From Devosia indica (GTDB lineage: Bacteria; Pseudomonadota; Alphaproteobacteria; Rhizobiales; Devosiaceae), in NCBI RefSeq assembly GCF_003056405.1, contig NZ_PYVZ01000012.1, forward strand, positions 62,001-126,000: a stretch of 64,000 nucleotides of DNA, read 5' to 3'. The notes beneath the pieces are model-generated. The model did no database searches, was not told the DNA's origin, and saw nothing but the letters and a program-made list of their open reading frames with translations. The position numbers and the translations under genes were made by a program. Shown piece after piece: positions 1 through 9,785 of the stretch. How positions within the stretch are numbered: the first letter of the stretch is position 1; each line of letters starts with the position of its first letter.

Positions 1-414
1 GACATGGCGCGCATTCACGCGCTGAGCTTTTATCGCGGCTGGCCGAGCGCCGAGTTCGAGAGCTTTCTGGCCGATCGGGCCTGTCTCACCTATGTGGCCT
101 GTGATGCGCGGCGCAGGATGGCCGGCTTTGCGCTCATCCGGATCGCCGCCGACGAGGCCGAGCTGCTCACCATTGCTGTGGATCCCAAATGGCGCGGCAA
201 GCGCGTCGGGCGGGCCTTGATGGATGCGGCCTTCGCCGATCTCATGCTGTCGCCGGCCCGGCGCATGTTCCTCGAAGTCGATGAGCAGAATGTGCCCGCC
301 ATCCGGCTCTACAAGAGGCTGGGCTTTGAAGCCATTTCGACGCGCAAGGGATATTATCCCCGCCCTGATGGCAGTGCAGCCACCGCGCTTGTCATGGCAC
401 GCGATCTTGGGTAA
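1..414 (+). CDS. rimI: Ribosomal-protein-alanine N-acetyltransferase RimI (5' partial)
   Basis: GNAT-fold N-acetyltransferase; RimI acetylates the N-terminal alanine of ribosomal protein S18. The acetyl-CoA loop is visible as RGKRVGRAL, followed by the late motif EVDEQNVPAIRLYKRLGF, typical of RimI (Asn, Tyr and GF at the usual places). The reading frame is open to base 1, and the family normally has some residues before the first ATG at base 4, so the start is probably outside the window. It lies 36 bp upstream of the Fur-family gene on the same strand, a pairing I recall as common in Hyphomicrobiales. A generic GNAT enzyme is the alternative, but the neighbour supports RimI. Confidence 0.8.
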   Translation, partial: DMARIHALSFYRGWPSAEFESFLADRACLTYVACDARRRMAGFALIRIAADEAELLTIAVDPKWRGKRVGRALMDAAFADLMLSPARRMFLEVDEQNVPAIRLYKRLGFEAISTRKGYYPRPDGSAATALVMARDLG

Positions 415-450
415 CCGAACCTTCACGAACCAAGGGCAGGGAGCAACGGC

Positions 451-903
451 TTGAGCAGAAACCCGACCGACCCCACCCTTGAAGAGGCCTGCGTTGCGCG
501 CGGCATGCGCATGACCGACCAGCGGCGCACCATTGCCCGGGTCATCGAGGACGCTTCCGATCACCCCGATGTTGAAGAGCTTTACCGCCGCGCCTCGGCG
601 CTGGATCCGCGCATTTCGCTCTCCACGGTCTATCGTACTGTGAACCTGTTCGAAGAGGCGGGCCTGGTCACCAAGCACGACTTCAAGGACGGTCGCGCCC
701 GCTTCGAGCTGATCCCGGACGAGCACCACGACCATCTCATCGATATCCGCTCGGGCACGGTGATCGAATTCCGCAATGAGGAAATCGAGGCCATTCAGGA
801 GGTCATCGCCAAGCGCCTGGGCTACAAGCTGGTCGACCATCGCCTCGAACTCTATGCCGTTCCGCTCACCGACAAGACAAAAAAGGACGAGCCTGCCAAA
901 TGA
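451..903 (+). CDS. fur: Fur-family metalloregulator (Fur/Mur type)
   Basis: 150-residue ferric-uptake-regulator family repressor. The N-terminal winged helix (about residues 15-80, with STVYRTVNLFEEAGL) binds DNA; the metal-site motif HHDHL is at residues 92-96. There are no CxxC pairs, so the structural zinc site of E. coli Fur is absent, as in rhizobial Fur/Mur proteins that mainly sense manganese or iron. The start is TTG at 451, preceded by a GGGAG-like ribosome site; no in-frame ATG fits better. The stop overlaps the start of plsC (ATGA), so the two are probably co-transcribed. Whether it is a Mn-responsive Mur or an iron Fur cannot be told from the sequence alone. Confidence 0.85.
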   Translation: MSRNPTDPTLEEACVARGMRMTDQRRTIARVIEDASDHPDVEELYRRASALDPRISLSTVYRTVNLFEEAGLVTKHDFKDGRARFELIPDEHHDHLIDIRSGTVIEFRNEEIEAIQEVIAKRLGYKLVDHRLELYAVPLTDKTKKDEPAK

Positions 904-1700
904 TCTTCAGGATTGTTTTTTTCCTGTTTGTCTTCGTGCCGTTCATGCTGGTGGTCATTCCACTCCAGGCCCTGATCCTGTGGCTCAAGCTGCCCTTCTG
1001 GAACGTGCTGCCGCGCCTGTTTCACCGCCTGGGCTGCATCTTTCTCGGCCTTCGGGTCAATGTCATCGGCGCCCCTTCGCATGGCCGTCCGACCCTGCTG
1101 GTTTCCAACCACATCTCCTGGACCGATATCATCGCCATCGGCTCGGTGGCCGATGTCACTTTCGTCGCCAAACGCGAGGTGGGGAACTGGCCATTTGTGG
1201 GCATGATGGCCAATCTCCAGCGCACCATCTATGTCGACCGCACAAGGCGCTCCGATGCCGGGCGGACGGCCCGGGCCATGGGCCGGCATATGGCTGGCGG
1301 CAATGCCGTGCTGCTGTTTGCCGAGGGTCAGTCCGATATCGGCACCCATGTGCTGCCCTTCCGCTCGGCGCTGATCGGGGCGGCCCAGCACGCTATGCTG
1401 GAGGCCGGCGCCAGTGATGTGCTGATCCAGCCCCTGACCATTGCCTATACCAAACTTCAGGGCCTGCCGGTCAGCCGCAATGAGCGGTCCCTGATTGCCT
1501 GGATCAAGTCCAAATCGGTCAAGCAGAACATCGCCGAAATCCTCTCCGGCCCGGTCAAGGATGTCACGGTGGCCTTTGGCGCACCCCTGTCGCTCAGCCA
1601 GGACGATGACCGCAAAGCCGTCACCAAGGCGGCCGAAAACCAGGTGCGCGCCATGCTGGTGGCGCTCAATCGTGGCGGGGATCTGCCGGCGCCGGGCTGA
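900..1700 (+). CDS. plsC: 1-acyl-sn-glycerol-3-phosphate acyltransferase
   Basis: Membrane-bound acyltransferase that adds the second acyl chain to lysophosphatidic acid, giving phosphatidic acid for phospholipid synthesis. A hydrophobic N-terminus (about residues 3-28) should anchor it in the inner membrane. The catalytic HX4D motif is NHISWTD (His71, Asp76), and the substrate motif is FAEGQSD near residue 140, where most PlsC proteins have FPEGTRS. 266 residues, the usual length. The ATG overlaps the Fur-family stop by 4 bp, pointing to translational coupling; rimI, fur and plsC therefore look like one transcript. Confidence 0.88.
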   Translation: MIFRIVFFLFVFVPFMLVVIPLQALILWLKLPFWNVLPRLFHRLGCIFLGLRVNVIGAPSHGRPTLLVSNHISWTDIIAIGSVADVTFVAKREVGNWPFVGMMANLQRTIYVDRTRRSDAGRTARAMGRHMAGGNAVLLFAEGQSDIGTHVLPFRSALIGAAQHAMLEAGASDVLIQPLTIAYTKLQGLPVSRNERSLIAWIKSKSVKQNIAEILSGPVKDVTVAFGAPLSLSQDDDRKAVTKAAENQVRAMLVALNRGGDLPAPG

Positions 1701-1798
1701 TTGGGCGCAATTTTACCGGTTAAGCCTAACACCGGTTCCCGCTTCCCTGATTAACCTCCTGTTAGCTATGAAATCTCCGCACCGAGCAGGAGGAAGCC

Positions 1799-2038
1799 AT
1801 GGTTTGGGAACTGTTGGCCATCTGGGCCGTCGTCGCGGCGGCCTTTGTCTGGTTTTTTCACGATGAGCGCAAAGAGCAGCGCCAGAAATTGAACGCGCGC
1901 GCCCGCGCCCTCGCGACGACCCCGGCCTGGCACCAGACCCGGCCGGCTGCGCCCGCGCCGGTCACGCCGCGCGACCCGCAACGCCAGACAGAGATCCAGC
2001 GCAAGTTCCTCGAGGAAATGCAGCGCCAGCGGCAGTAA
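1799..2038 (+). CDS. Small membrane-anchored hypothetical protein
   Basis: 79 residues. One hydrophobic helix (about residues 2-18) is followed by a charged, alanine/proline-rich tail ending in an amphipathic Gln/Arg-rich stretch. A very strong ribosome site (AGGAGG, 6 bp before ATG) supports it as a real gene. I do not recognise a family. It ends 15 bp before the end of the convergent gene at 2054-2311. The likely topology is an N-terminal anchor with a cytoplasmic tail. Confidence 0.6.
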   Translation: MVWELLAIWAVVAAAFVWFFHDERKEQRQKLNARARALATTPAWHQTRPAAPAPVTPRDPQRQTEIQRKFLEEMQRQRQ

Positions 2039-2053
2039 CCCCGCGCTAGGCTG

Positions 2054-2311
2054 CTAGCCGGGCACGACCCCCATATGCTGCTTGAGGCGGCCCACAATAT
2101 CGGCCGCCTTGACCATCAGGCCCAGTTCGATGTCCTCATCGCTCATGCCTGCCTGCACATCGAGCCAAACCGGCACCATGATTTCGTGGCGGATTTCCCT
2201 TTCGCCGATCGTTTCGGTCAAGACGGCCCGGACCTTTCCGGTCATGCGTTCAGCCAGGGTTGGGTGGGGCTGGCGTTCGGCCAGGGCAATATCGATCAAT
2301 TCAAGACTCAT
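2054..2311 (-). CDS. Hypothetical protein, 85 residues
   Basis: Small soluble protein with mixed charge; the C-terminal half (SDEDIELGLMVKAADIVGRL) looks helical. The ATG at 2311 has a GGAG ribosome site about 8 bp upstream; the frame extends further upstream but only into unlikely sequence. No transmembrane segment, signal peptide or metal motif is visible, and I do not recognise a family. It converges with the small membrane protein at 1799-2038 and has no close same-strand partner. Confidence 0.5.
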   Translation of the reverse strand: MSLELIDIALAERQPHPTLAERMTGKVRAVLTETIGEREIRHEIMVPVWLDVQAGMSDEDIELGLMVKAADIVGRLKQHMGVVPG

Positions 2312-2512
2312 GTCTGGCTCCGTAGAGCCCCCAGTGGCCAGACTGGCCGCCGATGGTTCATCGAGCCTTAACGCGGCTGTCCCCCATGGAGTTCTCCACA
2401 AGGACAGCTATATTTGTGGTGGCGGTGGACCGGCGGGGGCCGGCTGGAGCGTGATCAGCAAAAGTTGCAGACTGTTGCGGTTCGATTACGCGACATTGCC
2501 AGGACGTGGGGT

Positions 2513-2545
2513 CTGATCCATTTCCATTCAATCGAAATGGATCAG
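2513..2545 (-). repeat. Perfect 12-bp inverted repeat next to the pncB stop
   Basis: Arms CTGATCCATTTC (2513-2524) and GAAATGGATCAG (2534-2545) are perfectly complementary around a 9-base loop. It lies 3 bp beyond the pncB stop codon. There is no T-run on either side, so it is not a classical intrinsic terminator. It could be a 3'-end stabilising hairpin or one copy of a dispersed palindromic element. Confidence 0.6.
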
Positions 2546-2548
2546 GTT

Positions 2549-3856
2549 CTAGACGCGGACGGCGTGTTCGACTCGGCCCGCATCACCGAAGACCCGCAAA
2601 TAGCGTGCAATCTCCTGGCTGTCACCCGTCGCCTTTGCCGGATTGTCCGAAAGCTTCACGGCAGGCCGTCCATTGGCCTGGCTCACCTTGGCGACAATGG
2701 AAATTGGCGTCAGGCCCGGATTGGGATCGGGCGCGCAGCCCTCGAAATCATTGGTCAGGTTGGTGCCCCAGCCAAAGCTCATGCGCACCTTGCCATCAAA
2801 ATGCAGATAGGCTTCCTCGATCATGTCGACATCGAGCCCATCGGAAAAGATCAGCAGCTTCTCTTGCGGATCGCGGCCCCGCGCCTTCCAGAAATCGATG
2901 ATCTTTTCGCCACCCGAGATGGCAGGGGCGCTGTCGGGCCGGAAGCCAGTCCAGTCGGCCACCCAGTCCGGAGCATCGCGGAGAAACGCGTCGGTTCCGA
3001 AAGCATCCGGGAGGACAATAAGAAGATTGCCGCCATAATAGCTCTTCCAGTCCTGCAACACCCGATAGGGGGCTTCGCGCAGTTCCTCGTCCGACCGGGC
3101 CAGCGCCGCCAGCACCATGGGCAGTTCATGGGCATTGGTGCCCAGCGCCTCAAGATCATTGTCCATGGCCAGCTTCACATTGGAGGTGCCGGTCATATTG
3201 GCGCCGATCCCTTCCTTGAGCGCCTCGACGCACCAGCGCTGCCAGAGGAAGGAGTGCCGCCGCCGCGTGCCAAAATCGGAAATCTTGAGGTCGGGGAGCT
3301 TTTGCAGCCGCTCCACCTTCTCCCACATCTTGGCCTTGGCGCGGGCATAGAGCACGTCCAGCGTGAACGGCCCATAGCGCTTCATGGCAGCCCGCCCGCG
3401 CAATTCATTGATGATCGCCAAAGCCGGAATTTCCCACATGGTGGTTTCAACCCACAGCCCCGGAAACTCCAGCACGAACTGGCCGTCGCGCTTTTCCAGC
3501 CGATATTCGGGAAGCTGGAAATTTTCCAGCCAGCGCAGAAAGCCCGGCTGGAAGATCTGGCGTGAACCGTAAAACGTGTTACCCGCCAGCCAGATCATCT
3601 CCTTTTTCGAAAAGCGCAGGCTGCGGCAATGGTCCAGTTGCGCGCGCAATTCGTCGATGTCGATCTCATCGGCCAGCCGCACCGAAGTGGTGCGGTTGAT
3701 CAGGCTGAATGTCGCCTCGACCTTGGGGTAGAGTCCCCACACCATCTGCAACATCAAAAGCTTGTAGAAATCGGTGTCCAGCAGGCTCCGCACGATCGGG
3801 TCGAGCTTGAAGGTGTGGTTGTAAACCCGGCGGGCAATATCGGTATAGGTGGCCAT
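2549..3856 (-). CDS. pncB: Nicotinate phosphoribosyltransferase
   Basis: 435 residues. Converts nicotinate and PRPP to nicotinate mononucleotide, the entry step of the Preiss-Handler NAD salvage route. Recognisable parts: N-terminal [13 protein letters not shown], the INRTTSVRL segment, FGTRRRHSF, and the conserved GTSNVKLA block near the active-site histidine region. The ATG at 3856 was chosen because the protein then starts shortly before the family's conserved LDTDFYK block, and a GGGGAC ribosome site precedes it. It follows the GH3 glycosidase on the same strand after a 145-bp gap holding a perfect 25-bp dyad, a candidate operator. Confidence 0.93.
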   Translation of the reverse strand: MATYTDIARRVYNHTFKLDPIVRSLLDTDFYKLLMLQMVWGLYPKVEATFSLINRTTSVRLADEIDIDELRAQLDHCRSLRFSKKEMIWLAGNTFYGSRQIFQPGFLRWLENFQLPEYRLEKRDGQFVLEFPGLWVETTMWEIPALAIINELRGRAAMKRYGPFTLDVLYARAKAKMWEKVERLQKLPDLKISDFGTRRRHSFLWQRWCVEALKEGIGANMTGTSNVKLAMDNDLEALGTNAHELPMVLAALARSDEELREAPYRVLQDWKSYYGGNLLIVLPDAFGTDAFLRDAPDWVADWTGFRPDSAPAISGGEKIIDFWKARGRDPQEKLLIFSDGLDVDMIEEAYLHFDGKVRMSFGWGTNLTNDFEGCAPDPNPGLTPISIVAKVSQANGRPAVKLSDNPAKATGDSQEIARYLRVFGDAGRVEHAVRV

Positions 3857-3907
3857 CAGTGTCCCCAAAACGCGCCGCGCTTTGTAGCTTCGCGCCGGGC
3901 CGAAGGC

Positions 3908-3932
3908 AAATTCGCTCCAGTGGAGCGAATTT
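3908..3932. promoter_or_regulatory. Perfect 25-bp dyad upstream of pncB (candidate operator)
   Basis: Two 12-base arms, AAATTCGCTCCA and TGGAGCGAATTT, are exact reverse complements around one central base (3920). It sits about 52 bp before the pncB ATG. Continuous symmetry with a one-base centre fits binding of a dimeric repressor. As RNA it would be an 11-bp stem with a 3-base loop, but no T-run follows, so a terminator is less likely. Confidence 0.55.
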
Positions 3933-4001
3933 AGGCAAGAAGGCCATGAGCGCCATGTGCGAATGGCGGTGCGTCGGAAACCGTTCGCTACGTGACGAGG
4001 C

Positions 4002-5675
4002 CTAGTACTTCCCCTGATCGCTGCCGCAGAACGGGTCGACCGGGTTCTTGCCGGCAAATGGCGTGCGGCCCATCAGGCATTCGACCACCGCCGCCTGCAT
4101 GTCCTCGTTCGAACCATAGGCGTTGACATAGGTGGGCACGCGCGGCGCATCGTGCAGATAATAGGGAAAGCCCAGCGAAACCATGAGCGTGGGCACATCG
4201 TGCCAATAGCGCTTCATGGCGCCAAACACATTGCCGGTCAGGGCCCGCCAGTTGAGGAAGATACGCTGCCGCGTGAGCAGTGTTTCCTCGGCCAGCAGAT
4301 AGAGCACCAGGTCGAAATCCTTGGGGTTGACCTGCATGTCCTCGCTGTACTCGGTAACGTCAAATCCCTCCTGCCGCAGCAGGTCCGGCAGCGACAGCGG
4401 CAAGGGCACCGGCGCAAAGGGCTGCACCGCCCCGGTCGAGAAAATCAGCACGCGCTTGTGGCGGGCCGGGGTCAGCGGCAACAGCTTTGCTGTATCCTTG
4501 ACCAGGGTCGGCACCTTGGCGGTCGCCGCGCCGGCAATCTGCTTGCTGGTCGAGCGCGCCATGATCATTTCGGCGGTGTTCAGCGCTGGCTCGGGCCGAT
4601 CGGCCTTATGCAGGCCCAGCGCCGCCTTGAGCCCCAGCACGCGCGTCACCGCCTCGTCCACCCGCTCCTGGCTCAACCGCCCATCGGCCACCGCCTTGAC
4701 CAGATACATCAGGTCCGCATTTGGATCGTCTGAGAACAGGATCACGTCGCAACCCGCGATCACGCATTGCGGAATTGTCTCTTCGCGTGGGCCCCAATCG
4801 CCAAACCCGGCCATGGGCGTGGCGTCCGAAACGATCAGGCCATTAAAGCCAAGCCTTTCGCGCAACAGCGTCTGGTTGAGCACTGTGCTCTGGGTTGCCG
4901 GCCGGTAGGCCTCGGCGCCGGCATCGGGGTCGAGTTCGCGCACAAAGGCTGGAAAGGCGATATGGGCGGACATCACGCTCATCACCCCGGCCTCGATGGC
5001 TGCACGATAGAGCCGCCCGAAGGTTTGTTCCCATTCGGCAAGGCTCAGCGGATTGACCGTGGTCACCAGATGCTGGTCGCGGTCGTCAAAGCCTTCGCCG
5101 GGCCAATGCTTCACCGTGGCAGCGACACCATGCTTCTGGAAGGCGGCAATCTGCGCCAGGGCGTGGCGCTCGATACGCTCGACATCGTCGCCATAGGAGC
5201 GCGTGCCCACAATGGCGCTCTGGAACGCCTTGTTGATGTCGATGACCGGGGTAAAGCTCCAATTGAGCCCCACGGCATGGGCTTCCTCGGCCATCAATGT
5301 CGATATGGCGGTGGTGGTCTGCACATCGTCGATCGCCGCCAACCCCAACGGATTGGGCACCTCGGTTCCGAAGGGCAGGCTCATCCGGCTGCCCTCGAGA
5401 TCGGCGCTGACCGTCATCGGCACCGGGCCGGCGCTGTCGATCTGCCGCATCAGCGCGATTTCGTCAGCCAGCTCGGGCGTGAAGATACGGGTGATGCCGC
5501 CGGGCTTGAAAGTCCGGATGGCCTCCAGCGCTTCCTCCGGTGCGCCGCGCGACAGCAGCACGAAAAGCTGCGCCAGCTTGTCACGCGGGGACAGGCTATC
5601 CCGCGTGGCGTGAACCCAGGCGGTCGCCGCCTCGTCTAGGTTGAACGGCGCAGCGGAAAGATCGATGGCTGCCAA
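4002..5675 (-). CDS. Glycoside hydrolase family 3, beta-N-acetylhexosaminidase-like
   Basis: 557 residues: an N-terminal GH3 TIM barrel (about 1-350) followed by a GH3 C-terminal alpha/beta domain. KHWPGEG followed by DDRDQH matches the NagZ signature KH(F/W)PG..D.D.H that carries the Asp-His acid/base pair; VSDATPM holds the nucleophile aspartate. The likely substrate is terminal N-acetylglucosamine, as in peptidoglycan turnover, but the second domain makes it longer than the roughly 340-residue NagZ of E. coli. No signal peptide is obvious, so it is probably cytoplasmic. The start is TTG at 5675, after a GGGGAG ribosome site. MurU, another peptidoglycan-recycling enzyme, is encoded nearby. 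Confidence 0.8.
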   Translation of the reverse strand: MAAIDLSAAPFNLDEAATAWVHATRDSLSPRDKLAQLFVLLSRGAPEEALEAIRTFKPGGITRIFTPELADEIALMRQIDSAGPVPMTVSADLEGSRMSLPFGTEVPNPLGLAAIDDVQTTTAISTLMAEEAHAVGLNWSFTPVIDINKAFQSAIVGTRSYGDDVERIERHALAQIAAFQKHGVAATVKHWPGEGFDDRDQHLVTTVNPLSLAEWEQTFGRLYRAAIEAGVMSVMSAHIAFPAFVRELDPDAGAEAYRPATQSTVLNQTLLRERLGFNGLIVSDATPMAGFGDWGPREETIPQCVIAGCDVILFSDDPNADLMYLVKAVADGRLSQERVDEAVTRVLGLKAALGLHKADRPEPALNTAEMIMARSTSKQIAGAATAKVPTLVKDTAKLLPLTPARHKRVLIFSTGAVQPFAPVPLPLSLPDLLRQEGFDVTEYSEDMQVNPKDFDLVLYLLAEETLLTRQRIFLNWRALTGNVFGAMKRYWHDVPTLMVSLGFPYYLHDAPRVPTYVNAYGSNEDMQAAVVECLMGRTPFAGKNPVDPFCGSDQGKY

Positions 5676-5803
5676 TTGGGGCTCCCCGACTTGTTCTGAT
5701 TATCGTTCCCACTGGCTTAGCAGCCGCGGCGGGCCCTGAACAGATTGGAGCAAGCTGCATCAGCGCGATTGTGTTGCGCGCTCTGGTCGGCCGGACCGCC
5801 CCA

Positions 5804-5837
5804 ACAAAAAACACCGCCGGATCGCTCCAGCGGTGTT
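5804..5837 (-). terminator. Intrinsic terminator of trxA
   Basis: On the minus strand an 8-bp stem (5830-5837 paired with 5810-5817) is followed by a run of six T. It lies 25 bp after the trxA stop. Confidence 0.85.
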
Positions 5838-5861
5838 GTCTTGTGCGTTGGACGTCGCGTC

Positions 5862-6185
5862 TCAGGCGGCGTGGCCTTCCAGCCATTTGGTCAGGCCTGC
5901 CTTGGGCGTGCCGGCGCCAATTTTCATGTCGGCGGCCTCACCGGCCTTGAACAGGATCATGGTCGGGATCGAACGCACGCCGTACTGGGCGGCAATGCCA
6001 GGATTTTCGTCAACATTGAGCTTGACGATCTTCACCTTGCCTTCGAGCTCGGAGGAAAGCTCGTCCAGCACCGGGGCAATGGCCCGGCACGGACCGCACC
6101 ACTCGGCCCAGAAATCGACAAGGACCGGTTCAGTCGAGCTCAGGACTTCCTGGCCAAAAGTGGCTTCGGAAACGGCTTTGGTCAT
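5862..6185 (-). CDS. trxA: Thioredoxin
   Basis: 107-residue cytoplasmic thioredoxin, the standard length. The redox site WCGPC gives Cys30 and Cys33; the cis-proline loop SIPTMILF and the buried Asp in VLVDFWA are present. It reduces protein disulfides using thioredoxin reductase. Two close ATGs exist (6194 and 6185); 6185 is preferred because AAGG lies about 10 bp upstream and the protein then has the usual length. It is downstream of addA in the same direction, an arrangement I recall in other Hyphomicrobiales, with a 168-bp gap that may hold its own promoter and its own terminator after it. Confidence 0.95.
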   Translation of the reverse strand: MTKAVSEATFGQEVLSSTEPVLVDFWAEWCGPCRAIAPVLDELSSELEGKVKIVKLNVDENPGIAAQYGVRSIPTMILFKAGEAADMKIGAGTPKAGLTKWLEGHAA

Positions 6186-6353
6186 GGTTTTCATGCCTTT
6201 TGTACTTTGGCGGCTGACACGCAGGCCCCAGACCGGGACTTTGCGACGCGCTTTCGTATGTCCAATCCGGAGGGGCACCTTGGGCACCGGTCCGGAAGCG
6301 GCGGTCTGTTTGCCCCCAAAGCTGGTGAGAGTCCAGCCTTGCAACAAGCCCGA

Positions 6354-9300
6354 TCACCGCAGGGTGAAGTCCGCACAAGCGGCAACAAGCCGCTCGTTCG
6401 GCAATTTCATCAATGATTCCAACTCTGTCCACAGGATTGCCGCACGCACCGGTCGTCCGGGGAAAAGCTGACCTGCAACCAACGCATACAATCCTAGCTG
6501 GGTGAGATAGTTCCCCGGCACGCCGTCCGCTCCTTTGGGAACCGACGCGTCGGATTTGTAGTCCACCACCAGCACCCCTGAGTCGTCAACCACTACTCGA
6601 TCGATCCGGCCGCTCAGCCAGATCTCCTGCCCCGCCCGCAGGGCCGCCACGCGGAACGGCAGCTCGGCGCGGCTGTGCGGTCCGAACAGGTTGGCAAAGG
6701 CCCCATTGCCCAGAATACTGAGCGCCTTGCTAACGATCCGCGGATAATGCTCGGCCATATCAGGCAGCAGGGTTTCGAGCGCCCTGGGTGCCACGCTGTC
6801 CCTCTCGGCGGTTGGCACCCGGCCCAGATGCTGCAACAGGGCATGCAGCGCCAGGCCTTCCTTGCGGGCCGCCTCTGCGTCGCGCAATGCGTCGGCCTTG
6901 GTGGCCAGCACAGAGGTGCCGCCATTTGTTATGGCGGCATAGCTCGGCGCCACGACGGGGGTTTTCGTTGGTGCCGGCACGGCGGACAGCGCCAGTTCAG
7001 GCGCCGGGCTGATCGCTTTGCGCAAGGCCGGTTGGAAGATCGGCGCAGCAACCGCTGGAAAGACTTGCGCCACAGTCTCGCCATTTGCGTCCACCACTGG
7101 CTGCAACGCCTCGCCCAGGCCCATTTCTATGGCGTCATACCATGAGCCTGCCAGGCTGCCCTTCAGCCCCAGCGGCCCGGTGACATAGAGTTCGTCCTCG
7201 GCCCGGGTCATGCCCACATAGAGCAGACGCCAATATTCCCGCTCACGCACGGCGTCGATCTCCTGGCGCAGTTGTGCGGTCGGAGGAACATGCTGGCTTT
7301 TCGAGGCTGCATGCAAAAGCAGCGGGCCGGGGGCCTTGTCGATGGCATAGACGGCCTGTCCGGTCTGGCTGCCGCTGGGTTTGCCGGTGGCATCGGCCAG
7401 AATGACGATGGGAGCTTCCAGCCCCTTGGCGCCATGCACCGTCATCACCCGCACGCCACCGCCGCTTTCGGCCAGCTCGCGCTTGATGGTCACGGCCCGG
7501 CGCCGCATTTCGGCAGCAAAGCCCTGCAGCGAGGGCTGCGGCCCCTGCTCGTGGGCCAATGCAAGTTCGAGCAGTTCGGAGAGCACATCGTCCACTTCCG
7601 TGCCCAGCCGGGCATGGAAGCGCTTGAGCCCCCCTTGGGCATAGAGCACGCCGGCCAGGAACTCGAAGGGCCGCTCCATGTCGAGCGCAGCCCGCCAGCG
7701 GCCAAGTCGCCCCGCCGCAAGCCGGGCCACTTCGCCCTCGGCTGCAAACAGGGCCGACCACAAGGTCTGGCCCGCCGCGCGCGGCCCGGCGACGGCATAG
7801 AGATCGTCTTCGGTGAGGTCGAACAGGGGCGAGCGGAGCAGGGCCGCCAGTTGCAGATCGTCGGCCGGATTGAGCAGCACATCGATCAGCGCCAGCAAAT
7901 CGAACACCGCAATATGCACGGTCACCGCCAGCCTGTCGGCGCCCGGCGTGGGCAGGCCCTCGCTGCGCAGGGCGCGGATGATTTCCTTGAACAGCGGGCC
8001 GCGCTTCTGCACCAGGATCAGGACATCATCGGCGCGGATGGTGCGGCTCCGTTCGCCCAGCACCCGGCCCTTTTCGATCCAGCCCCGGATTTCTCCGGCA
8101 ATGCGCAGTGCCACCTGTCGGTTGGCGCTCTGTTCGGCCTCCACCGCCACGCGCGGCCAGGCGCTGGTGTCGCGTTCCGCCTTTTCTTCCTGCACCGGCG
8201 GCCACAACACCACCTGGCCGCCAGGCTGGCTCCGCGCCGGCTGGTGAATGATTTTCTCATCCGAAAGCAAGGCTTCCTGAATATCGGCGCGGTCACAGAC
8301 CCGGTCCACCGCCTCCAGAATGCCCTTGAGCGTGCGGAAACTGGTATGCAGGCGCACCTGCCGGAATGGCTTTTCTGCCTCACCGGCCCGGCGGGCCATC
8401 TGCCGCCCGGTTTGTCCGAACAGCACCGGCTGTGCGCCCTGGAAGGAATAGATCGACTGCTTCTGGTCGCCCACGGCGAACACCGAGCGCGGTCGGGTCA
8501 CCGCCCCGGCGCCGGAGAAGAACTCCTCGGCCAGCGCATTGACCACGCGCCATTGCTGCTCATTGGTGTCCTGGCTCTCATCGACCAGAATATGGTCGAT
8601 CCCGGCGTCGAGCTTGTATTGCACCCAGGGCCCCAGCGCCTGATTGGAAAACAGGTCCCCCAGCTTTTCCACCAGATCGTCGAAATCGAGCAACGCATGG
8701 CGGCGCTTCTCGGTCTCGTAGCGCGCCGCAATCGCCGCCACCACATCGAGCACGGCTTCGCTGCGCTCCACCAGCAGCGCCCCGGACAACTGGCTCTCGA
8801 GCGCAAAGACCCGCTCCCGCTCGTCTTCCAGCAGGGCCTGCAAGGCCGGCTTGGCCTTCGCCTGGGCCGCATTGAGCAGGCGCGCGCGGGGCTGCTTGAC
8901 CTTGTCCTTGTCCTCGGTGACGAAGAGCCCGCAAAGCTGGTGGGCGCTCATCCGGTCCGGGTCGAGCCGCGCCACCATGTCAATAAAGCGCCGTCCCGCC
9001 GGGTCGGCATCAAAGCTCGACATGATCTCCTGCCAGACCGGTTTGGTCAGTGCGCTGTCTGCAACGATCTCTTCGGCAATGTCCGACGCCGTGCCCGTCA
9101 CGCCCACCACATTGCGCAACCGCGCCTTGGCCCCGGCCAGGTCCGCCAGCACCGGCTTGAGCTTGGCCCCTTCTGCCAGCGCCGCCCCGATGGCTTCGGT
9201 AATGGCGCTGTCGCTGAGCAGGGTGAACAGGGTCTCCACCGCCTGCGCATGTTCGCCGCCCCGCAGCCCCTCGGCCAGCACGCTTTCGCGCGCCGCCAGC

Positions 9301-9785
9301 AGCATCTGCGCCCGGCGATCATCCTCGATCACGGCAAAATCGAACGGCACCCCCGCTTCGATCGGAAAGCGATGCAGCACTGCCTCGCAAAAGGCGTGAA
9401 TGGTCAGGATGCGCAGGCCCCCCGGCGTTTCCAGCGCCTTGGCAAACAGCGTCCGGGCATCTTCGAGCAACCGCGCTGTCGGTTCCCGCCCGGTCAGCTT
9501 TGTCAGCTCCTCGCGCAATGCCGCTTTATCCGCGACGGCCCAGGCGGCCAGCCTGGCGCCGACGCGCTTGCGCATTTCCGCCGCCGCCGCCTTGGTATAG
9601 GTGAGGCACAGGATCGATTGCGGGGTCACCCCGGCCAGTAGCAGGCGCAACACGCGGGTGGTGAGCACGAAGGTCTTGCCAGACCCGGCATTGGCCTCCA
9701 CCCAGATCGAGTAATCCGGGTTGCCGGCCAAGGCCTGGCTGGCGCTGGTATCGCTGGGCACGACCAGATCGCCGCGATCGCTCAT
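6354..9785 (-). CDS. addA: Double-strand break repair helicase-nuclease AddA
   Basis: 1143 residues. UvrD/Rep-type superfamily 1 helicase (Walker A AGSGKT near residue 35, QDTNEQQWR Walker B region, VMTVHGAKGLE motif) fused to a C-terminal RecB-like PD-(D/E)XK nuclease (VVDYKSD near residue 1075, then QLGLY). With AddB it processes double-strand DNA ends for RecA loading, the alphaproteobacterial counterpart of RecBCD. The start codon overlaps the addB stop (ATGA), so the two subunits are translationally coupled. Downstream trxA may be part of the same transcript. Confidence 0.95.
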   Translation of the reverse strand: MSDRGDLVVPSDTSASQALAGNPDYSIWVEANAGSGKTFVLTTRVLRLLLAGVTPQSILCLTYTKAAAAEMRKRVGARLAAWAVADKAALREELTKLTGREPTARLLEDARTLFAKALETPGGLRILTIHAFCEAVLHRFPIEAGVPFDFAVIEDDRRAQMLLAARESVLAEGLRGGEHAQAVETLFTLLSDSAITEAIGAALAEGAKLKPVLADLAGAKARLRNVVGVTGTASDIAEEIVADSALTKPVWQEIMSSFDADPAGRRFIDMVARLDPDRMSAHQLCGLFVTEDKDKVKQPRARLLNAAQAKAKPALQALLEDERERVFALESQLSGALLVERSEAVLDVVAAIAARYETEKRRHALLDFDDLVEKLGDLFSNQALGPWVQYKLDAGIDHILVDESQDTNEQQWRVVNALAEEFFSGAGAVTRPRSVFAVGDQKQSIYSFQGAQPVLFGQTGRQMARRAGEAEKPFRQVRLHTSFRTLKGILEAVDRVCDRADIQEALLSDEKIIHQPARSQPGGQVVLWPPVQEEKAERDTSAWPRVAVEAEQSANRQVALRIAGEIRGWIEKGRVLGERSRTIRADDVLILVQKRGPLFKEIIRALRSEGLPTPGADRLAVTVHIAVFDLLALIDVLLNPADDLQLAALLRSPLFDLTEDDLYAVAGPRAAGQTLWSALFAAEGEVARLAAGRLGRWRAALDMERPFEFLAGVLYAQGGLKRFHARLGTEVDDVLSELLELALAHEQGPQPSLQGFAAEMRRRAVTIKRELAESGGGVRVMTVHGAKGLEAPIVILADATGKPSGSQTGQAVYAIDKAPGPLLLHAASKSQHVPPTAQLRQEIDAVREREYWRLLYVGMTRAEDELYVTGPLGLKGSLAGSWYDAIEMGLGEALQPVVDANGETVAQVFPAVAAPIFQPALRKAISPAPELALSAVPAPTKTPVVAPSYAAITNGGTSVLATKADALRDAEAARKEGLALHALLQHLGRVPTAERDSVAPRALETLLPDMAEHYPRIVSKALSILGNGAFANLFGPHSRAELPFRVAALRAGQEIWLSGRIDRVVVDDSGVLVVDYKSDASVPKGADGVPGNYLTQLGLYALVAGQLFPGRPVRAAILWTELESLMKLPNERLVAACADFTLR

